Source: Trichoplax adhaerens
Taxonomy: Eukaryota > Placozoa > Uniplacotomia > Trichoplacea > Trichoplacidae
Assembly: GCF_000150275.1 (NCBI RefSeq)
Contig: NW_002060949.1
Span: forward strand, 5,747,535 to 5,811,534
Direction: 5' to 3'
Length of the DNA stretch: 64,000 nt
Shown here: positions 58,273 to 64,000 of the stretch, in pieces
Numbering within the stretch: position 1 is the first letter of the stretch
Layout of the letters: each line of letters starts with the position of its first letter
Translations under genes and position numbers: made by a program
The notes under the pieces: model-generated
Told to the model about the DNA's origin: nothing
What the model saw: the letters and a program-made list of their open reading frames with translations, nothing else
Databases searched by the model: none

Positions 58273-59591
58273 TAATTCTATTTGAAGTTACTACTCTATA
58301 ATATTAAAATAAGCTTTTGACAAACGAATATCTCTTACGCTTTACTCAAGATATCTTAATTCTAAATATATATTTTCCCTCGAAAAATATAGTCAAGTAC
58401 CACACTGAATAGAATAAAACAATGTGGTTAATCGATCTGGTGCCAAATCTGTAAGGAAAGCTATAAGAGAAATATTAAATTCAAGCTACGACTACACCTT
58501 GGCATATGACATTGTTTATAATTGTCAATAACGTATCTGATCCTCCGATTAACAAAAGACTAATTGTAAATTATCAATCTGGCAACCCAATTTTACTATA
58601 TTCGTATTAGCTATAAGAGTGATTCGTAATGTATTTCTAGTGATCAATATTGTATATTATTAGTAATAAAGGTAGAGAAGTAAATCTGAATTAAATAAGA
58701 GTACAACATGCAGACATCGTATTGCATTTAGAATTATTAGGTTATTGTCTCCATAGGCGTTTTGTTATGTTGATTTGAGTAATTGACGTATATTGACGTA
58801 CGACACTGTCAACGAAAACAGATACCAAAGCAAAGAATGTTCTTTGATCTATTTGGACGAGCGACTGTCCTGGGTTTTTAGATATAGTATATCCGTTCTT
58901 ATTACGGTATCTATATTATGACAAGTATTTATTACTATACCGATCTATTGATTATCATCAAGGACAATGTATAAATACCAACTATGAGCATAAATGCTGG
59001 TCAAAACACGGTCGTGTACAGTATTACAGAATGCGTTTAACTTTTTTTAATATTATTTTTAATTATAATTGATATCAATATGTAAATCGATTCTCTATCC
59101 GCTGATTTGGTTCATGTATGAGTGATACCGTGTTAGCTAATGTAAAGTTAATGAGCTCTGTTGAGGTATATAATAAACTTTATTATTAGAGATGCAGTAT
59201 AATTTTAAGCTGATCTATAGTACTTTATGTCTTATCACTGGGCCTCCCCCGGAAAGGCTTTTTTGGGCATGTACCTCACTGAATCGTCCCTCTTTATGCA
59301 CGGTACGTTAGCATGAGGGATTGGATTAGAAACAAACTCAGGCTGGAAATATGGTGATTTTGCTTACACGGAGATGCTGCAACATCAATCATAGCTCATA
59401 CCATATCAAAATAATGTAGTTATTGTTCTGTACTGTGTAGTGTATAGTGGATACGCGTATACGGTAAGGCGTGGCATCCTTGTCCTATAGACAGGTACGG
59501 AATGGGTGTAGCCTTATTAGTTAGTGAGCGGGGAGAGAAGTAAAAATTTTTTGTTGGATAGCCCTTGCTTAAAATAAGGTTAAAGTGGAGA
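58273..59591. other. Intergenic between POLE2 and ACOX copy D
   Basis: AT-rich region containing the 3' flank of POLE2 and the promoter of the next gene. No repeat or additional frame of note was seen. Confidence 0.55.
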
Positions 59592-62500
59592 ATGGATGCT
59601 CCGCTACTTAAAGAAAGAGAGAGGGCGACATTTAATGTTACTGAGCTGATCCATTTATTGAATGGAAGTGAGGAAGAAACCAAGAGACGCAAAGAATTAG
59701 GTAAAATTAACAATCCCTACCAAATTAAATAGCAGCTTGTTATCAAACTGTTGTGCAAATTGTTTATATCGCTTTTGATTCATCCCTTTACTTGAAAGAG
59801 CTAGTAAGCTATACGTATATTATACGCATACGTATATTTAAATTATCCAATGAGCGAACGCTAATCGATTTGTCTTCAAATAAAATCTCTGCAATTCATG
59901 CATGACTTACGTGTTTAAGTACGGTAAAATATTCTTGTCCTATGCGTATCGAACAAAATGCTGTACGGTTATTGATAAATTCCGAATCCCGATGGAGTAA
60001 TGTACTTGCAAGCTTGGAAAAGGAATCATTGCTATTACTATTACTTTACAAAACATGGTGCATACGATAGCACGTTTTATAATTTAAGTCACTGGGCTCT
60101 AATCTCCGCGTATCTAATGGAAATCTATTAATAATAGCGCTCAATAATTATACAATTTATTCCGTTTAACTGGTTAGCCTGTAAATAAAAGTTAATCTTA
60201 ATCAGATACACACGAATACGAAATCAAAATATTCATAGGTCCTTGTAATTATACGTTGAATTATAACTGCGATATTTTGTATCTTATAGAGTCCATAGTA
60301 TCGGTGCATTTTTATAACTGGTACATTATTATCTCCTTGTCTGTGTACTGAATAGTTATCTAGACTATCATACTTTGGTCAAGAGCTTCCTCGCGTTCGT
60401 TACTGTATCCTAATTAGCTCTAAGATCTCACGTATATCTCATTGATCTCACTGAAAGTCTATCTATCAAATCTCCATAAACATGCAAAACTCCTTATACT
60501 ACAGCTATACTAATATAGATGCATAGACACTAAAAGTTAACAACTTTAACAACTTCTTCGATTACTGTATACGATCTCGTACAAATGTTATTAAAATCAG
60601 CACATCTACACAAGAATATATCAACCTTTATATGTATTGTACAATGTACAGTATGCCATCTACTGTACTATACTGTATATATTATGATAAAGATTAGAGA
60701 GCATCATTGAGGAAAATTTTCGATGATGTGTAAAATGTATATTTACTAAGAGAGTGTATTAGAACTATAAAACCCTTAAAATTACAACATTATAATAATA
60801 AAAATAAGCCTGGATTTATTCACCGTGTCTTAGAATCTTGGTTGTATAATAATCCTGTATTCCGTCAAGATGACCGATATCAAATATCAAGAGAAGAAGT
60901 TTATGAACGTGGCTTGCAAAAAACGCGAGAGCTAGTCAATTTATGCAGACGGAAAAATATTAAGTTCGATAGCCTCGATTTTGCTCGTTTAAACATGTGA
61001 GTACAGTATTACCTTAAATTAACCATACTGTAGGGTTACAGCTGTATAATTGTTAATATATCTTGCCAATGCGTAAAAATCAATCCACACTCAAACAATT
61101 GAACTTTTGTGCCTTTTCTGTTATCCTGCCTAGCTCTACTCTTGAAGAGTTGCCTTTCTTCTTGCATGTAATAATGTTCATACCAACGATCAGGGTATAA
61201 ACATTTTTTAAAAGTACCTTATTTTTTTCAATCAAAATTTTGTTACTATTTTGAAGTACTTGTTAAGTAACCTTTAAATTAATCACAACACAAATTATCC
61301 ATGTACAATTGTACATGTATACTTCATTTGGATCTTTCAGGGCCAAGGAACAGAAGAACAAAAACGAAAATGGTTACCATTAGCTGAAGACCTAAAAATT
61401 TTGGGAACATACGCACAAACTGAGTTAGGCCATGGTTAGAGCTAAAATTGCACAGATATTCGATTACCTAATGTTTTTAGTATAAACATTTCATACCTGT
61501 AATTTTGCTTTATAGACTATGTGATTGTAGTTTCTATTGACATCCTCACATTTAACTGTAACTAACCAACTGTAATCATTAGGTACCTTTCTTCGCGGCT
61601 TGGAAACTAAAGCTACGTATGATGTATCTAGCCGAGAATTTATTGTAAACTCGCCTACAATAACTTCCATGAAATGGTGGCCAGGAGGATGTACGTGTAT
61701 AATGATGACCTCTAAATAGCGCATTTACGGTATAATGCGAGACATGATAACAATTATAATAGTATTTTACTATAATGACTGGAGAAATCTTGTTAAGTAG
61801 TACAATAAGACTAAAATCCACTGTCTTCAGATTGCTTTATATTTATTTATTATGTCATATATGTCTTTTTATTTTTATAGTGGGTAAAACTTGTAATTAT
61901 GCAGTAATTGCTGCTCAGTTATACACTAAGGGCAAATGTTATGGAATACATATGTTCATCGTGCAATTACGAAGTTTAGAAGATCATAAACCTTTACCTG
62001 GTGTGACTATCGGTGACATTGGAAATAAGTATGGTTTCCATACAGTAGATAACGGCTTTCTTCGCCTAGATAATGTACGGATACCTTATGAGAATATGCT
62101 AATGAGATACGCCAAGGCATGTATCACAATATTTTAAAGGCTCTATTGTATCATAATTCTTAAGTCAAAGTATATGCGTGTTCGTTAGCTGATTGTTAAT
62201 CCATAATTGTATGGCCTTACTTTACAATTGCTGAAATTATAATGTGAAATCTATCGTAATGATTAAAGTTCTATTGCATCATTATACGCTAGGTAACTCC
62301 TCAAGGTGATTACATTCCTCCGGTAAATCCAAAAATTAATTATGGGACAATGACGTCAATCCGCGTTGATCTTGTAAAAGATGCATCCGTCATACTTGCA
62401 GCAGCTAGTACTATAGCTATTCGATACAGTGCTGTCAGGCATCAAACAGAAATCAGACCTGGGTAAAACTATAATAACTAATGTACACACAATACAACAG

Positions 62501-63762
62501 CACTGAAAATTTTAAGAAAACAGTTGTACTTCAATTAACAGTAAAGAATAATTATATAATTGGCATATAACAATCTGTGTAATGTATTTCGCCTTCGACA
62601 ATTATCGTAAAATTATCGCTAACGCATCGAATCAATTTTTCATAAATAGAGAAGAGCCTCCAGTTCTAGATTATATAACACAGCAATTTAAGCTCTTCCC
62701 TCAAATTGCCACTGCCATTGCTTTTCATTTTGCCGGAGATTATATGCATCGAATATATGATAAAGTTCAATCTGAAATTTTTGATGGGCATCTCAGCGCC
62801 ATAACGGAGGTATGCTAGACATGTAGATATTGTCAAACTAAAACTTCACTAATTTATGATATTTAGTGATATTGTACCCTTGTGCTTTATTATCAGGATT
62901 ATATATCGAACTTATTATACTAATTAATTAATTTATCCTAACTTATTTTGTAGTTGCATGGGATTAGCGCTGGTCTTAAGGCCTTTACAACCGATACTTC
63001 GATAGCAGGTGTTGAGATTTGTCGGCGTGCCTGTGGCGGTCATGGTTACTCCAATGCATCGGGCTTTCAACGCTTCTATGAAAATTGGCTAGGATCCGCA
63101 ACGTACGAAGGTGAAAATACAGTCATGTATTTACAAGCTGCGAGGTGATTCTGACTCACGTGATAAAATATTATATTTAAATTAAGCAAATCTAGTGTCA
63201 AACTTGACGTAGCAATAATATTCACTTAAGATCAATTATATGTGTATTTTAATTTGCGCATAGATACTTATTTAAATGCTATGATAACCCAAAAGAAGCC
63301 CCTGAAACAATGAGCTACCTTCGATACCCACAAAATAAGATGGAATGGAACGTAAAATCAGCCGATGATGTTTCCAATTATGCGACACTGATAACTGCTT
63401 TTGAACAGAGAGCTCTAAGGTAACTCTTTAAAATATAGTCTATACCTGTACAAATCCGATAGTTTAGCGATGAGGTACTATATATGTGTAAGTTGCCGGC
63501 AATTTTACGAAACCAGTTATTTCATAAAGTGTCTTTGCAAGATAAAGGTTAATTAATTAATTTATTACTAATATGATAGTGAAAACTAATAAACAAAAGC
63601 AATGATTTTAATATCTAATTAAGGTTTCAATTGTTCGATATACATTTATACTTCAGCAAAATTAGTAGTACTGCAAAAAAATTAAAAAATCTAACGCACT
63701 ATGGGATGAATCGGAATGATGCCTGGAATGCAGCTAGCGTGGACATTCTACACAGTATTAAG
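59592..63762 (+). CDS. ACOX1: Acyl-CoA oxidase paralogue D, 3' end outside window
   Basis: Same enzyme family as copies A-C but clearly older and in opposite orientation. Exons: 59592-59700, 60834-60996, 61134-61194, 61341-61434, 61583-61690, 61881-62116, 62293-62462, 62650-62809, 62954-63144, 63264-63419, 63657-63762; the rest continues right. About 484 residues are visible. Motifs: start [75 protein letters not shown], and [13 protein letters not shown] with the catalytic glutamate. Most exon lengths equal those of A-C (61, 94, 108, 236, 170, 106). Exon 6 seems to use a GC donor (AAG|GCATGT). The intron after GVE in A-C is missing, and a new one follows YLQAAR. Intron 1 is about 1.1 kb. The peroxisomal targeting signal cannot be checked. 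Confidence 0.92.
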
Positions 63763-64000
63763 GTTTGATATAGTCATATAACTTTAGCTTCTGATATTGC
63801 TATTAACTCACCGGATATCATAATAAATCAAGAGAGCTAGATTTTACTGATAATTTTGTAAATATTTTAACCTCGTAATTGTTATTATGTGTTCGTGCAT
63901 TGTTTATTACACGGTATAATACAGTACGTTATCGATACACTGCAATGATTGCAGATATATTTAAGTGATTGCCCATTTTAATATTATTAGTTATTGTTTA

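Overview
The window reads as nuclear DNA of an early-branching, gene-dense animal. It is AT-rich and intergenic gaps are mostly 0.5-6 kb. Most introns are about 70-400 bp with GT-AG borders, and the gene set is animal: Tribbles, ASAP-type ArfGAP, KICSTOR subunit KICS2, sepiapterin reductase, DNA polymerase epsilon subunit 2 and peroxisomal acyl-CoA oxidases. A placozoan such as Trichoplax or Hoilungia fits best, but this is inference; no species-specific marker was recognised. Exon chains were built by hand from reading frame, splice phase and remembered family sequence, so single borders may be off by a few bases.

Layout. 198-3803 (+): 3' part of an ASAP gene (PH end, ArfGAP, ankyrin, SH3). 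5959-7838 (-): Tribbles pseudokinase with a COP1-type tail motif. 7839-14281: long non-coding stretch with local repeats. 14282-16463 (-): ECHDC3-like crotonase lacking both hydratase glutamates. 18429-20450 (+): secretory protein joining a PDI-like thioredoxin fold without CXXC to a JmjC domain.

21766-43665 holds three complete tandem acyl-CoA oxidase genes on the minus strand. An intact KICS2 gene (+) lies between the first and second, and a gutted KICS2 remnant between the second and third. The 3' 2.9 kb of the three oxidases, introns included, is nearly identical, while their 5' exons and introns have diverged; this suggests recent homogenisation.

43666-48118 is non-coding and rich in short GTAC-centred palindromes. 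48119-49573 (+) encodes an unrecognised multi-pass membrane protein. 50528-52473 (-) is sepiapterin reductase; the 3' end of its first exon is part of a threefold 150-bp tandem array. 54273-58272 (+) is POLE2 (18 exons, 527 residues). 59592-63762 (+) is a fourth, diverged acyl-CoA oxidase running off the right edge.

How the genes relate: the four oxidases would all act at the first step of peroxisomal beta-oxidation. The others look like independent housekeeping or signalling genes that happen to be neighbours. I found no rRNA, tRNA, CRISPR or intact transposase. The least described items are the thioredoxin-JmjC protein and the orphan membrane protein.
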